This document shows positions 12,411-24,437 of a stretch of DNA of 64,000 nt, piece by piece. Both the position numbers and the translations under genes were made by a program. How positions within the stretch are numbered: the first letter of the stretch is position 1; each line of letters begins with the position of its first letter. The notes below the pieces were generated by a model. It made no database searches, was not told where the DNA came from, and worked only from the letters and a program-made list of their open reading frames with translations. Where the stretch lies: positions 106,979 through 170,978 of the forward strand of contig JAMAHW010000095.1 in NCBI GenBank assembly GCA_023627715.1. The letters run 5' to 3'. This DNA is from Periconia sp. R9002 (taxonomy: Eukaryota; Ascomycota; Dothideomycetes; Pleosporales; Periconiaceae).

Positions 12411-13709
12411 ATGTCTCGCCAAAGCATGGCTCCGCCGCGCAATCTGTCGCTCACCGAGGAATTGGAGAAGCTGGAGCAGTCCATCACACTGACATTGCAA
12501 GGTAAACAAACCCCTCCACTGTGCTTCCGCTTCTTCTCGGACTGACCGCCGCACGCAGAAATCGACCACAATTTCAGCCGCGCACATCGAATCGTCACCA
12601 CCAGCATTCTCCCCATAGTCGAGCAGTATGGCAAACATTCCGAGGCGGTCTGGGAAGGCTCCAAATTCTGGAAGCAGTTCTTCGAGGCCAGCGCCAATGT
12701 CTCGCTCTCCGGCTACGAAGCCCGCGACGCCGACGACACCACCGTCCACGAGGACACCACTCAGCAGTCGCACATGTATGAAGATGAGACGGTGGAGGAA
12801 AACACCGTAACAGGCAGTTCCATGACCCCGCCCCGCCCTACGTCGTCGCAGGCTGGTCTGGACGACACTTCAGAAATGGACTCACCGTCCATGGCACACG
12901 CCCACAGTACTCCTCGAGCTCCAAATACGGGGGACAAGGAGCCTGCGTTTGCCGACTTCTCTTCCCCTTACGAAACTCTCCGCGAGGAGATACAGGGCAC
13001 ACGCACCCCCAGACTGGACCCCACCACGCCAGGCAAAACCACGGGGCTGCCCGACATGAGCTTCGATTCTTCACCGCTCGTGCCACCGACTTCAGGGAAG
13101 AAGGGCCAGCCCATAGACCCGCTACTCCACCGAGTACTCGACAAAACCTACCGCGTACAAGCAACGCCGTTGATAAGCCCGCGCAAGTACAAGCCCACGG
13201 GCGCCTTCACTCCGGCTACCGCTCGCCGCGGTGCTCCCACGCCTCAAGCAGCCACCACCACCCTCGCTGCCTGGGAGGATTCTTCGCCAGAATCTTCGCC
13301 CGCACCACCGCAGCTCCGCGCGGACCTCTTCTCCCCGATAAAAACGCCGCGCACACCGGGCGTAAGCGTGCAGACACCTGGCAAAGGGAAACAACCCTTT
13401 AGCGTCACGAGAACGGGAGGCAATATCTTTGACGATAGTGAAAGCGAGGAGGAAGGTTTCAGTCCACCTAAGACTATCCAATTTCACATCCCACAGAGCA
13501 AGCTATTACAGACGCCTGGTGAGTGGGCATCCGGCCGGATTGCAATGACCGTTTGCTGACGTGATACAGCTCGTGAAGCTAGCAAGCGCATTGTGGACGA
13601 TTTGCTGATGACAGCCGGCGGCGACATTACGGACACTACGGGAGGATTGGAAGAGGACGATAGTCCAAGTGTTGTGCGCCGTCAAGTGAATATGGACGAC
13701 ACGTTTTGA
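12411..13709 (+). CDS. ASK1: DASH complex subunit Ask1
   Basis: Three exons, 12411-12501, 12559-13518 and 13570-13709, give 396 aa; introns of 57 and 51 bp each have CTGAC branch sites and the phases agree. The conserved Ask1 domain is at the N-terminus, about residues 8-75: RNLSLTEELEKLEQSITLTL continuing through EIDHNFSRAHRIV and QYGKHSEAVWEGSKFWKQFF. The rest is long, disordered and rich in Ser/Pro and Thr/Pro (SPRKYKPTG, TPRTPGVSVQTPG), consistent with the many Cdk1/Ipl1 sites known in fungal Ask1. The last exon encodes a conserved-looking acidic tail ending MDDTF. DASH rings couple kinetochores to microtubules in fungi. The length is typical for filamentous ascomycetes and greater than in yeast. 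Confidence 0.9.
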
Positions 13710-14113
13710 GATGGACGCGAGATTTTTCCTACCCGTTTCCTTTCGCGTCGGAGTACTTTTGCATTGAGATACCCCTTGTAGAAGACGTGTGTTGATATAG
13801 AGCTTTCTCAACCAAAGGTTTCTTTCTTCTGTATGGAGGATATGGATGTTTTGGAAACTGGGAGTTTGCCATGTTCGGTGTTCGCACGTGTCAGAAAGCG
13901 CTCTTTAGTCTAGCGGGCGATCGCCGGGGCTGCATTGCCTTCCGTCATCCCTAGTAATTAAATGTACAGCTGGACAACACAATACGTGTATCCACCACAG
14001 ACCTCGATTTGCGCATCCCCGCTTGTATTCAGCCTCCTTTTTCGCGACTCCTATGATACGCCGTTCCTTTTCCCATCCGCTCGTTTATTTGCCCGACCAC
14101 ACATACCTGCATC
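13710..14113. other. Intergenic, promoter of PI 4-kinase gene
   Basis: Four hundred bases between tandem genes, with a pyrimidine-rich leader just before the next ATG. No other feature is seen. Confidence 0.4.
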
Positions 14114-16436
14114 ATGCCCAAGAACAAAAGACCTCCCACCTCGGGATACGCCCGAATAGCCCAGGCCGAAGAGGAAGAAGACTCGCACGATGAATCCGAA
14201 GACGAATTCCACAACAGGTCTCTTTCCAATTCATATGCCCCTATACAGCCTCAACGGCACTCTCGAATGCGTGGACCCTCAGGCGAATCGTCGCCGACGC
14301 TGAAACGTACCACATCGGGGCGGCGACAGCGCAGCAACTCGGGGGTGGACATCAAGGCAATCAACGCAAGGCTGGAACGCTGGGCGGAAGAAATTGCACA
14401 AAAGTTCAAGATCAAGAAACAGATCGATACCCCCGACGACGAACCGTTCGAGATTCATCACTCCGTGTTCCAGGCACCAGACTGGGTCCGACCGGCCACG
14501 GCTGAATCGCTCACCTTCGACTATGACGGCTCCTCGGAGCGAATGACAAAATTGCAGTTCGATGACATCGTTGAAAGTGTCAGGGTGGCTATTGAGCAGG
14601 GCACACATCCGAAGCTGATCACGCAGGGCAGCTCCGGCAGCTATTTTGCCCGCAACACCCAGGGGAAGGTGGTGGGCGTGTTCAAGCCCAAGGACGAAGA
14701 GCCATACGCGTCCCGAAATCCGAAATGGACAAAATGGATTCACCGGAATCTGTTCCCCTTCTTCTTTGGCCGCGCCTGTCTCATTCCCAACCTCTCCTAC
14801 GTTTCCGAAGCCGCCGCATACGTCCTCGATACCCAATTGCGCACGAACCTTGTCCCCTATACCGAAGTCGTTGAGCTATCTTCCAAGTCTTTTCACTATG
14901 ATTTCTGGGACAGGAGGGCATTTTACAGAAAGAGGAAGCCATTACCGATGAAGCCCGGTAGCTTTCAGGTGTTTCTCAAGGGATTCAAGGATGCTAATAT
15001 CTTTTTGAAGGAGCATCCGTGGCCTGATCAGCATGCTTCAAGTATGAGGTCCGATGCACAACGGAGAAAGAAGAAGCGGAGATGGGCGGAAGAGTGCAGA
15101 CCGAGTGGGCCGCAGTCGGATGACGAGGATGACGATGCGTCTCCAGGAGCTGCAAATCAGCCTCTGCACCAGCGGAGAGAGTTTTGGACGGAGTCGTTAC
15201 AACAGTCATTTAGGGAGCAGTTGGAGAAGTTGGTCATTTTGGACTACATCATGCGGAACACGGACAGAGGTTTGGATAACTGGATGATAAGAATCGATCA
15301 AAAAACGCAAGAGGCAAGCATCGTGGCTGAGCCTCCACAGATGGATGTTGAAGTGGACGAGGACCCCGAGTCGAGCAGCTACACAAGGCAATCCATGTCT
15401 GAGATAGACCCGTACGGGCGTAGGGAGCCCATGACGGCTACGAGCCGCTCAAACACGCCTATGCCGAAGGGGCCTGCGCCATCGGTATCGATTGGTGCCA
15501 TCGACAACAGCTTATCGTGGCCCTGGAAGCATCCTGATGCTGTAAGATCCCCAAAACTGCCAATGAAGATGATACACGCTAACACACCAACAGTGGCGAA
15601 GCTATCCCTTCGGTTGGCTTTTCTTGCCTGTCTCACTGATAGGGCAACCGTTCTCCGAAGCAACTCGCAAGCACTTCCTCCCTCTCTTGACGTCCAAACA
15701 GTGGTGGAGCGATACACAACTCGCCCTGCGCAAATGTTTCTCTCAAGACGCCGACTTCAAAGAGCGCATGTACGCCAAACAAATCGCCGTCATGAAAGGC
15801 CAGGCGTGGAACGTTGTGGAGACCTTGAAGCTACCTGATCACGGGCCTTTGGAACTCACACGAAGAGCCCGCGTCTGCGTATGGGACGATCTGGTCGAAA
15901 TACCCATCGCTGTGCCACTCCGCGCCCCCTCAGCAGAAATGCGCCGCAAGCACCCCCGACCGGTAGCCGAGGACGACGAAATGGACATCACTGCTCTGTC
16001 CACCCCTCAGAAACAGAACCAACCAGACCTTCTCATGAACTCACCCCCCATGGACCAAGTCAATGGCAACCGCTTCAACCTCTCCCGAGAGTCAAGCTCC
16101 GCAGACATCCGCCGAACACCTCTCAACGATACCTCCCTACCCGATCCCCACGCCGCCTCATGGTCCCTCCCCAACTCTGCAACGTTACCCAACGGCCGCC
16201 CAAGCCACCGCGCACGCATGAGCTACGAAGCGCCCCGCCGCCGCGAACCAACCTACGCGAAGCACCACCGGCGCCTCTCGCTGACGGTGCGTAGGCAAGG
16301 CGGCGACGATGACGATGACGAGGATGGCGACCTGGGGTATGCGGCTAACGAGGATATGGAGCGGAATCGGAAGAAGGTAATTGTGGAGCGGCTGGAGCAG
16401 GTCAAGAGTAAGAATCCCGTGTTTACATGGTGTTGA
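14114..16436 (+). CDS. LSB6: Type II phosphatidylinositol 4-kinase (Lsb6-like)
   Basis: Two exons, 14114-15541 and 15594-16436, give 756 aa. The 52-bp intron (GTAAGA, GCTAAC branch, CAACAG) sits within the activation-loop region; splicing joins SWPWKHPDA to WRSYPFGWLFLP. Kinase signatures: the nucleotide loop GSSGSYFARN with the catalytic Lys in VVGVFKPKDEEPY (about residues 172-200), the catalytic loop DYIMRNTDRGLDNWMIR (about 377-393) and the metal-binding motif AIDNSLSWPWKHP (about 461-473). These are diagnostic of PI4K type II. The type II palmitoylated CCPCC motif is absent: the corresponding region near SYVSEAA has no Cys cluster, as in yeast Lsb6. N- and C-terminal tails are disordered and charged. 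The enzyme makes PI4P on endosome/vacuole and plasma membranes. Confidence 0.9.
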
Positions 16437-18299
16437 TGTGGAATGACCATTCTATCTTTCATGTATTGTGTTCCTACTTGCTTATTTGTTCCCTGCCTGC
16501 CATCGTGTACTGTATGTATGTATTCTACGGGAAGCTTGAGCTCCTTGTACGTGCGGTGCGGCACGTGGGTGGAGGGAGAGATTTGAATAGGTGGATGGAT
16601 GTCGTTGCTGCGGTCATGCTTATCTTCACTTTTTTTTTTCTTGCTCTCCATATCATTGTATCTGATGGATATCACCTTTTTCTTTGGGAGGATTCGATAT
16701 CTTTTTGCAAAAGAGAAAATAGAAGACGGCGTCTCTCTTCTATCCTCTTCGTCGTTGGAGCATGTGTCTGGAGTTTTGTTTGGGGATCTGCATGGGTCTT
16801 TTCTCTCTCCGTTTTACATGTGTCATGTATACCACGTATTTTTAGTTGGAAAATGGATACTTATGTAGATGGGGGATTAGTGATAACGCCAGCGCGTCGA
16901 GCGGGTACATCGGCTGTGCGTGTATTCGTAACGTTGTATATGTGTGTGTAGCTGACTGGCGTCATCTATCCTTTCCCAACACACTCAGATTTTTTTTAGA
17001 GAGGGAGGGGAGGGGGGGAACGAGTGGTCACTTGATCAAGCAGATATCCATGATGGTCACAAGACACGCGTCAAGGTGGTGTGGGGTGGGGGGGTAAGTA
17101 GGTCAAGGCTAGATAGAGAGTTTCTTTTTTGATTTATCAGACACGTAATAAGAAATAAGGATCTACCTGCCCGCGGGTAACACACACACATGGGCACGTT
17201 GCGGGAATGAATTGATGGAATTGATACCAGATGGATCATATGACCATCTACGAATTGCCGCCGCGCTAAACCCGCTTGGGTATACGGCTTTGGGGGTCTT
17301 TTTTGGTTAACAAAGCGACGAATCCCCCAAACGTTAAGGGCCAAGCCCCATAGTCATAGGCAGCACACCACCACCACCACCACCACTACACACACACCTC
17401 ATACACACTCTCTCTTCCTCCATTTTTTTTCTTCTCTCTTTTCTCCTTTATTTTTCCTGGTTTTCTTTTTCTGGTCGGAGGGCGTGGGATATTCAGGGTA
17501 CAAACAGCTTGAGGCAAACAGGTAAGGGTTACTTGATACATACCTACATACTATTTTGATGCTCCGCGCCGCCGCCAGCGCGTTTCCGCTCGCGATAGGT
17601 CTGTTGTGGTCTACCTATTATGACTAAAACAGCAACGGATTGATACCGTAGTTACAGTCACTTACCTACTTGCTTAGTTATTATACTGTACAGCACAATA
17701 CAACACAGTAACCCCAGGGCTGCTTGCCTGCTGCTGCCTGGACAAGAGTACTGAGACTTCAACCCCAAAAAAGAGCCCGCAATTGATTACCTACCCGTCT
17801 TTCACCTTCCTCCCTCTGGACCCCTGTTTTGCAAGGAATCTATTGCGTGCACGCCCCTGCGTGTGTGTGTTTGCGTGGAGAGAGTCAAGTCGTTGAATCA
17901 AACAAGAAGCACGCAGTCGCTCAAACAATAAGAGAAGGGAAGGGAAGGAAAATTTAGGTAAAGGGTGACATTTTGGGCGGAAAGACTGGATTCACTCGGC
18001 GTTTGGTGGCGGGTTTTCTCTCTTCACCGCGAGCTTGCGACTTTGGAGTCACTTGCGATTACTGGAAACGCAGCTTCACCATCGTATGCGGGCTTGGCGA
18101 GGTATTCTTTAAAAGGTCGTGGGTTGCTGCGCGTTCGCGCACGCCTTTCGTTGTTACGATACTTTGGCGAGGTTACTTATCGACTATCGACTATCAACTA
18201 TCGACTATATTACTTTTGACGGCGCCGGATCGGAAGGCTCTTCGACTGCCTGTCTCGTGACATCTCTCCGTCTTTCACTTGCTGGCCGTTGTCGTCGCG
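16437..18299. other. Long intergenic region with low-complexity tracts
   Basis: Nearly 1.9 kb without a supported gene. It contains CAC repeats at 17368-17385, C/T-rich tracts at 17400-17470, and a short imperfect tandem array of CGACTATC/AACTATC units at 18179-18208. Most is probably the long promoter and 5' leader of the SNF2 gene. ORFs at 16427-17097 are downstream low-complexity readings. Confidence 0.45.
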
Positions 18300-21200
18300 A
18301 TGGATCCAGCAGCTTTACTTGACCCGCGAGGTGCGCGGCGGAAAGGTAATTATAAAACGTCTCCCCTGTCCCTGTCTCTCTTTCTCTCCTTCTTGCCTTC
18401 CCTTTCTGCCCCTCAACCCCTCTGCCGCATCTTGACTTTCTTCACCTTCTCTTCTACATCTTTCTGCCCGTCTATGGTATATGGCGTTCTCGCTCAACAA
18501 CATGACCGACAACCGAGCTCCAATGTCACCCGAGGCAGAGCATACGCCTCTTGTTTCGAGTGGCTCTGATACTTCTCGTACCTTGACACCTGAGCTGATG
18601 GACCCCGCCACAGCAACGCAGAAACAGCAAATCTCGCCCGCTCCGACACATCCGCGGAGCTTCTTTCAGCCTGAGGACCTGGGCTCATCCTTTCAATTCA
18701 CTTCACCATCAAATCAGGCTGTGGACGTGGGCTATACCTATGACTCGCCTTCTCAACTGACTTCACGACCCAAGCGGCCTGCAGACCAAGAGGATCGTGG
18801 TCGCGAGGACGATATTAGCAACGGCCAGATCTCACTTGTGGAGCGACTACACAACGTTCATGAGCGCACTGAGTCTCCTGCTAAACGCCAACGCTTTGAC
18901 GAGCAGGAAGACAAGAAGAAGTTGCCAGCTCCAACCGGACGTACTGGTGGTGCTCTTGGCTTTAACCCACAGCAAACAACATCAAAGAGTGTTCCTGTGC
19001 AAGCTGGGCCTACGATCGACCTTACTATGAGTAAGAGTTACTCCACACAACCTGGATGTCCGGATGATGCTAATCGTGATCAATCAGGCGATGAAGAGGA
19101 TGACCAAGAGGATGACGGTGACGAGGAGATTGAAGTTCTTCAAGAGAATTTTGATGAGGTGATTTGCATCGGTTATCCAAAACAGATGTATGTCCAGAGC
19201 CACGCGGTTCCCTATCCCGATCCGAAGAAATACGTCGGCAACAACGCCCATCGTGCTCGCATAGCCGTGTCATTCCGTCTGGCCACCGCTGGAAAAACCA
19301 CCAACAACAACATCATCATGGTCGTGGATCCCACTCATCGAGAGTTTGGTCGCGTCGACAGCATCTCTGCCAACTATTTTGCCCCCCTCCTGGCTGCTGC
19401 TAAGGGCACTGGCCTGCGATGGTCGGCTTGGTTAGAACCGCGCAAAAAGAATCAGGACAGTGGACCACCAGGCTCGGCGAGCAGTGCCCTCATTGGACTC
19501 ATCACACAGCTCTATTGCCCCCGCAAGGCTGCCAACACGATCGGCAAGTACCTCGACCAGCGAAAGGTCCGTCTGGGTGACATGATGTTCGAGCTGGATA
19601 AGTACGATTATTTCAACCCGCAGACCGGCGAGTACCGGAACTCGAATCCTAACAAGACCTTCTTTCAACCTATCCGGGATCGAGCTTCTGGCGGTGGTAA
19701 TCCCAACTATGTCATACGGTCAGTCGATGAGATCCGCTCCGATGTTCAAGGCATGTTCGACAAAATGATCAGCAGCGAGCAGATTGAGGAGCGCGAGCCG
19801 TCAGATATGATTGTTACAAAGCTCTACAAGCATCAGAAGCAGGCGTTGTCGTTCATGTGGAACCATGAACAGGAGCAGGTTGATGAACAGGGCAACGCAA
19901 AAGCTTCCTTGTGGCAGCTCAAATACCGTAGGAACGGAAACCCGTACTACCTCCACGTAGTTACCGGCGAGGAACTCAACACTAAACCACCTACCTGTCG
20001 TGGCGGTATCTTGGCCGATGAAATGGGTCTTGGTAAGACGTTGAGCATTCTGTCTCTCGTTTCCGATAAAGATTCATTGGCTGCCGCCCAGGCTTTCTCT
20101 ATGAAGGCACCTCCGCCTAGGCCTAATGGGTATGTTCCACACGTGGTCAACAGCCGCGCGACACTGCTCGTGTGCCCTCTAAGTACCATGTTCAATTGGA
20201 AAGATCAGCTGGAGAAGCACTTCCCGACCAATGGCCAGAATACTTTGAAATGGACCAACTACCACGGAAAGTCCCGCATCAGTATCCCGCCCCGAACGCT
20301 TGCTTCCTACGATGTGGTTATCACTACATACAACATGATTCAAGCCGACTATGCGAGCAAACAGGCTCCTCTGGCTTACATTAATTGGTTCCGGATCGTC
20401 CTTGATGAAGCTCACGCTATCCGCAACCCTGGTACCAAGCAATCCGCTGCAGCTTGTAGCCTTGGTGCGGACCGTAGGTGGGCCGTGACAGGTACACCGG
20501 TGCAGAATCGTCTAGAGGACCTGGGTGCACTCTTCAAGTTCCTCCGCCTCCAGCCATTCCATACCACTCCGGGGTTCAACCAACACCTTCTCAACCCATT
20601 CAAGAATATGGATCCAGATGTCGTGCCCAAGCTGCAGCTCATCGTGAGCTCGGTGACGCTTCGCCGTTTGAAGAAGAACGTCCTCGAGCTTGAAATTCCA
20701 CCTCGTCATGATAGCATCGTCCGCCTTAAATTTTCCGTGGATGAGAAACGGCTGCACGACTGGTTTGAATCGGACTCTGCCCGCAAGGTCAACGCTGTTA
20801 CCACCGGCGATAAGCTGGCTGGAAACACCTATGCGCGTATCCTCACCGCCATCACCAATCTTCGTCTCATCTGCGCGCATGGCCGGGACCTCTTGAGCGA
20901 CGAGGCTCTCAAGTTGACTGACGGGATGAGCGTTGACAACCCAATTGGCATCGATGACGATGGTGAGGTCGATGTACACCCGGAGCTCAACCGGTCCAAG
21001 GCATACGACATGCTCGAGCTCCTTGACTCCACCAGCAACGACATTTGTCAGTACTGTCAAGAGAGCATCCTGGAGAACAATGACGATGATGAAGACGAGG
21101 GCAGTTCCAACGATCTCATCGGATACATGACGCCTTGCTACCAGGTCGTCTGCGCCAAGCACGGCAAGAAACTCAAGGACCATTTGACCAGGCATCTCCA

Positions 21201-21969
21201 CGACGACAACTCGGATATCGCTCAGTGTCCCTTCTGCGATGCCCCCATTCGACCGGTTCCCTACAAGCTGCTGTATAGCGACTACGACGAGTACCTCGAA
21301 CAGCGCGACCGCAACCGCAAGAACCCCAAGCTGGCCAAGAAAATGGGCGGCTACACCGGTCCATCCACCAAAACCAAGGCCCTCCTCGACGACCTCGCTG
21401 CCCACAAGGCCTGGAGCGACGCTCATCCCGACGAGCCCCCCATCAAGAGGTACGTACCATTTCCACCCCTTCCCTTTCCAAACAAACAACCAACTAACCT
21501 TTTTACCAGCGTCGTCTTCTCCTCATGGACCTCGCACCTCGACCTCATCCAACTCGCCCTCAACAACCACGGCCACAAATACGTGCGCCTCGACGGGCGC
21601 ATGTCGCGCGAAGCCCGCAACCGCTCCCTCACGACCTTCGACAGCGACACGTCCGTCCCCATCATCCTCGTCTCCATCGGCGCCGGCGGCCTCGGGCTCA
21701 ACCTCACAAAGGCCAACAAGGCCTACGTCATGGAACCCCAGTTCAACCCCGCCGCCGAAGCCCAGGCCGTCGACCGCGTGCATCGGCTCGGGCAGACGCG
21801 CGAGGTCGAAATCAAGCGCTTTGTCATGGAGGGCAGCTTTGAGGAGAAGATGTTGGAGTTGCAGCGCAAGAAGAGGATGCTTGCGGATTTGACGATGGGG
21901 AGGGAGAGGGAGAGTAAGGCGCAGGCGGCGAAGCAGCGCATGGAGGATTTGAGGAGTTTGTTTAAGTGA
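18300..21969 (+). CDS. SNF2-family ATPase with atypical RING (Rad5/HLTF-like group)
   Basis: Three exons, 18300-18345, 18518-21449 and 21510-21969, give 1145 aa. Exon 1 encodes a 15-residue MDPAALLDPRGARRK start; its GTAATT donor joins in phase to CGAG at 18517 across a 172-bp pyrimidine-rich intron that contains no AG. Domains: a disordered N-terminus; a conserved block at about 230-390 (ICIGYPKQMYV...) in the place where Rad5-like proteins carry their N-terminal DNA-contact domain; a SNF2 ATPase with DEMGLGKT (Lys about 522) and DEAH (about 645); a C-rich insert DICQYCQ...CPFC (about 858-930) that looks like a degenerate RING; and a helicase C domain ending VDRVHRLGQ. The protein probably remodels chromatin or acts in replication-linked repair. 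The last intron (21450-21509, 60 bp) is a multiple of three without a stop (see findings). Confidence 0.88.
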
Positions 21970-23353
21970 GGGGTTTGAGGGATGGTGGTGGGATTGGAGT
22001 GCGGGATTTTGAGGACTTCTGGACAGGTTTTTTTTCTTCTTGTCTGAGGTTCCGCCTGTCTTCCCTTTCCCCCCCTTCCCCACTCCACCCCTTTGCCTTC
22101 TTCCCCAAACACCAACGACAACCTCATCCTTATCTGCCTCACCTCCCATCCACCCCTACCCTTACATCCCCCCTTTTCCCCAAACCCCAAACCCCACCCC
22201 ACGTCCGTCCATCCTTCATATCATCCTTTCATATCCCAATATCTAAACGGAGGCACGATACCAACAATCCTCCCCCCTCCTTTCTCATTTTTTCTTTTCT
22301 TTCTTGCAAGCAAATGGCATATATACATACCATTCATTCATTGGGGCGTTCGGTTCGGTGCGGTATGCATTATTCCCCTACATACCTTTCTACATTGCAT
22401 TATGATTTAATGAATGGATGAATACATTGGAGATCGGGATTGGGGATTAGTTTCGGGTACATTTTTTCTTTTCTCTTCATCATCAAGGATAACGTGCGTA
22501 TTAGATTAAGTCTCTGCGCATTCTTTGCAGGGATGAAAAAAAAAAGGGGGGGAATACGGGGTGGTACGGTAGAAATCATACTTATGAATACATTCAATCG
22601 AACAATTAAATGATCAATGAATGAATGAAGTGTGTGTGTGGTAAGATTGTGTTGGTCTTATGCGTACTATAAAATTCCCCCCCTCTCCCCTTCCCCCTTT
22701 CTGTTCCTTTCTTTCCTTCCTTTTCCTTCCTTTCTTTTTTATCTACTTTTTTTTAAAAAAAACTATTTTTTTTTTAAAAAAAAGGGTGAAGGGGGGATGT
22801 GAGACTTTATGATCGTTGTCGTCTCACACTTTTTTTCAAAGCTTCTTTCTCTTATTCTGTTCCCCGTCTATCTTTTGAAAGGGGGAAGGGGATGGAGTGG
22901 ATTGGCTATGTTGAAGGACGTACCTAGGTAACCTAGATAACCATTCATTCATCCGTTCGTTCCTAAGCACACCGGGTCAAAATCCAGCTGCCGAAGATTA
23001 TTTTGTCGTTAAGAATTATAGCAATATTTTCGTTTGTGGGTGCGCATGGGGGGGGCTAAAAAGCAGGCGTTCGCCAAACCATCTATTCATATCCACATCG
23101 TTTCACAGCCTTCGTCGTATTCCCTAAAAAAATATCCAATCATTTTCTTTATTGTCTCAGCCTCGCTATGTTGAGATATTCAAGGGACTGAATGAGGGAA
23201 ATTGCAATGGAAACTATAGCCCCTGATTCCAACTCAACGCTTTCTCTCCTTATCTCTCAGCGCTGGTCTCGTAATACACCCTTGCGAACGCGAAAAAGAT
23301 AGAGAAGTAGTAGAGTTGCTGTAATGCTAGATGCTTAAATATAGACTTATGTT
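21970..23353. other. Intergenic region with homopolymer and T/A tracts
   Basis: A C/T-rich stretch (22040-22310) is followed by G/A-rich and T/A runs, including T8A8-CTA-T10A8 at 22747-22783. A TACCTAGGTA palindrome lies at 22921-22930. Several ORFs are readings of C-rich sequence and are not supported. Confidence 0.45.
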
Positions 23354-24238
23354 TTGAGCGACGGAATAAACCTGCCTCAGCTTATCGAACACAGCGATCT
23401 CCAAGTGGTACTTCCGGATTCTACCTTGGAATACCACCACCACCACCACCACGACCCGGAATACAAAGACGCGCCGCAGGGCGAGCCTCGTGACGGTGCA
23501 ACTCAAGCTATTGGAACGGAACAGCGGATTGCGGGATTGAAAGTATGGGTATTCTGGTGTCTGTTAGCTGCGGTCAGCCTTGTTGTGGTGGCCGTGTCCG
23601 TAGGTGGGGCTGTTGGAGGCAGCATGGCTGTCAAATCGCGCGGCGGTGATATTGCTGAGTATGATTATTTCCCAACTCCCCAAGAGCGATAGAGAGACTC
23701 CTCTTAGAAGTTGATGCTAAGCATGCTGTGTAGGTCAAGAGCAAGTAGCGCAAGCCCCGCCCGCACAAAGCTCCACCAGCTCATCAATGTCTTTCGCCAA
23801 CATCCGGGTGAGTCACTATGAAAACGATGCGAAACTTCCGTCTCTGAGATTAGAAACAGTACACTGCCAATCGTCAACGAGCCCCCGCAAACTTCCGGTC
23901 CAACCTCACAATCCGCCATCACATTCGACTGTCCCTCCAGCGACGACACGTATTTCACGCCTGAAAAACCTATAGGAGGCACAGGCCCTTCAAGATTTCG
24001 CAAGCAGTGTTCTTCCAAAGTCGTCAGCGGGAAGGGACTTGTTAGCGCTTTCGATACATATATTGCGCTGTGCACCAATTATAATATCATGCAAAGAGAA
24101 GCCAACACTGGCTCACCGAATTGCACCTACGTTCACTTTAATTCCAAGGGGATTCCATCCAATACTTGTTGGGCCAGCGCTGATGACGCGACCGTTTCTA
24201 CAGCTGGAGAGGACTGGGGTAGCTACCTTAGAGAGTAA
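23354..24238 (+). CDS. Single-pass membrane protein with extracellular Cys domain
   Basis: A hidden gene rebuilt from three exons: 23354-23645, 23734-23807 and 23849-24238, 251 aa. The second intron would be only 41 bp; the other exon ends fit phase well. The N-terminus carries a natural six-His run (EYHHHHHHDPEY) on the cytosolic side, then a membrane segment at about residues 63-88 (WVFWCLLAAVSLVVVAVSVG) and a Gly-rich end. A short Ser/Thr linker (QSSTSSSMS) leads to an ectodomain with Cys spacing FDCP, KQCS, ALCTN, PNCTY, NTCWA. This layout (charged tail, membrane segment, Ser/Thr linker, FDCP...C...CW domain) is common in Dothideomycete proteins of unknown function. The ectodomain resembles PAN/apple-like folds, which is an inference. 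It lacks a signal peptide and probably uses the membrane segment as an anchor. Confidence 0.65.
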
Positions 24239-24242
24239 TCAA

Positions 24243-24366
24243 TAGTTACCTGTGAGCACGTACGTCCCCAGCCAAGGACGTTACCTGAGATTTGAAACCA
24301 GTGTTGATACCGTGACTAATTACATTAATCAATTGCGAAGAAGAAGGCACTTTAACACTTTGATTT
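24243..24366. repeat. Direct repeat A, copy 1
   Basis: It matches 24659-24778 in the same orientation at roughly 85-90% by eye. Shared landmarks are TTACCTGTGAGCACGT, GCCAAGGACGTTACC and AATCAATTGCGAAGAAGAAG. A 4-base gap (TACG) is the main length difference. Confidence 0.85.
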
Positions 24367-24437
24367 GAAAGAGTTGTTTTCCGTGGAATACGATGACACG
24401 GTATGTTGAGGTTCTATGTATATACACTGCAAAAACC
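24367..24437. repeat. Dispersed repeat B, copy 1
   Basis: It matches 29628-29707 in the same orientation, with the shared core AATACGATGACACGGTATGT and the end TGCAAAAACC. It directly abuts direct repeat A. Confidence 0.8.

Noticed and set aside
17040..17344. 95-aa minus-strand ORF near 17.2 kb
   Set aside because: Lies in the long spacer before the SNF2 gene. No motif or conserved look.
20512..21489. 325-aa minus-strand ORF inside the SNF2 gene
   Set aside because: It is antisense to the conserved ATPase coding sequence and has no recognisable domain.
21239..21892. 217-aa plus-strand ORF over the SNF2 C-terminal region
   Set aside because: Ser/Pro/Thr-rich frame shadow. The helicase C motifs lie in the other frame.
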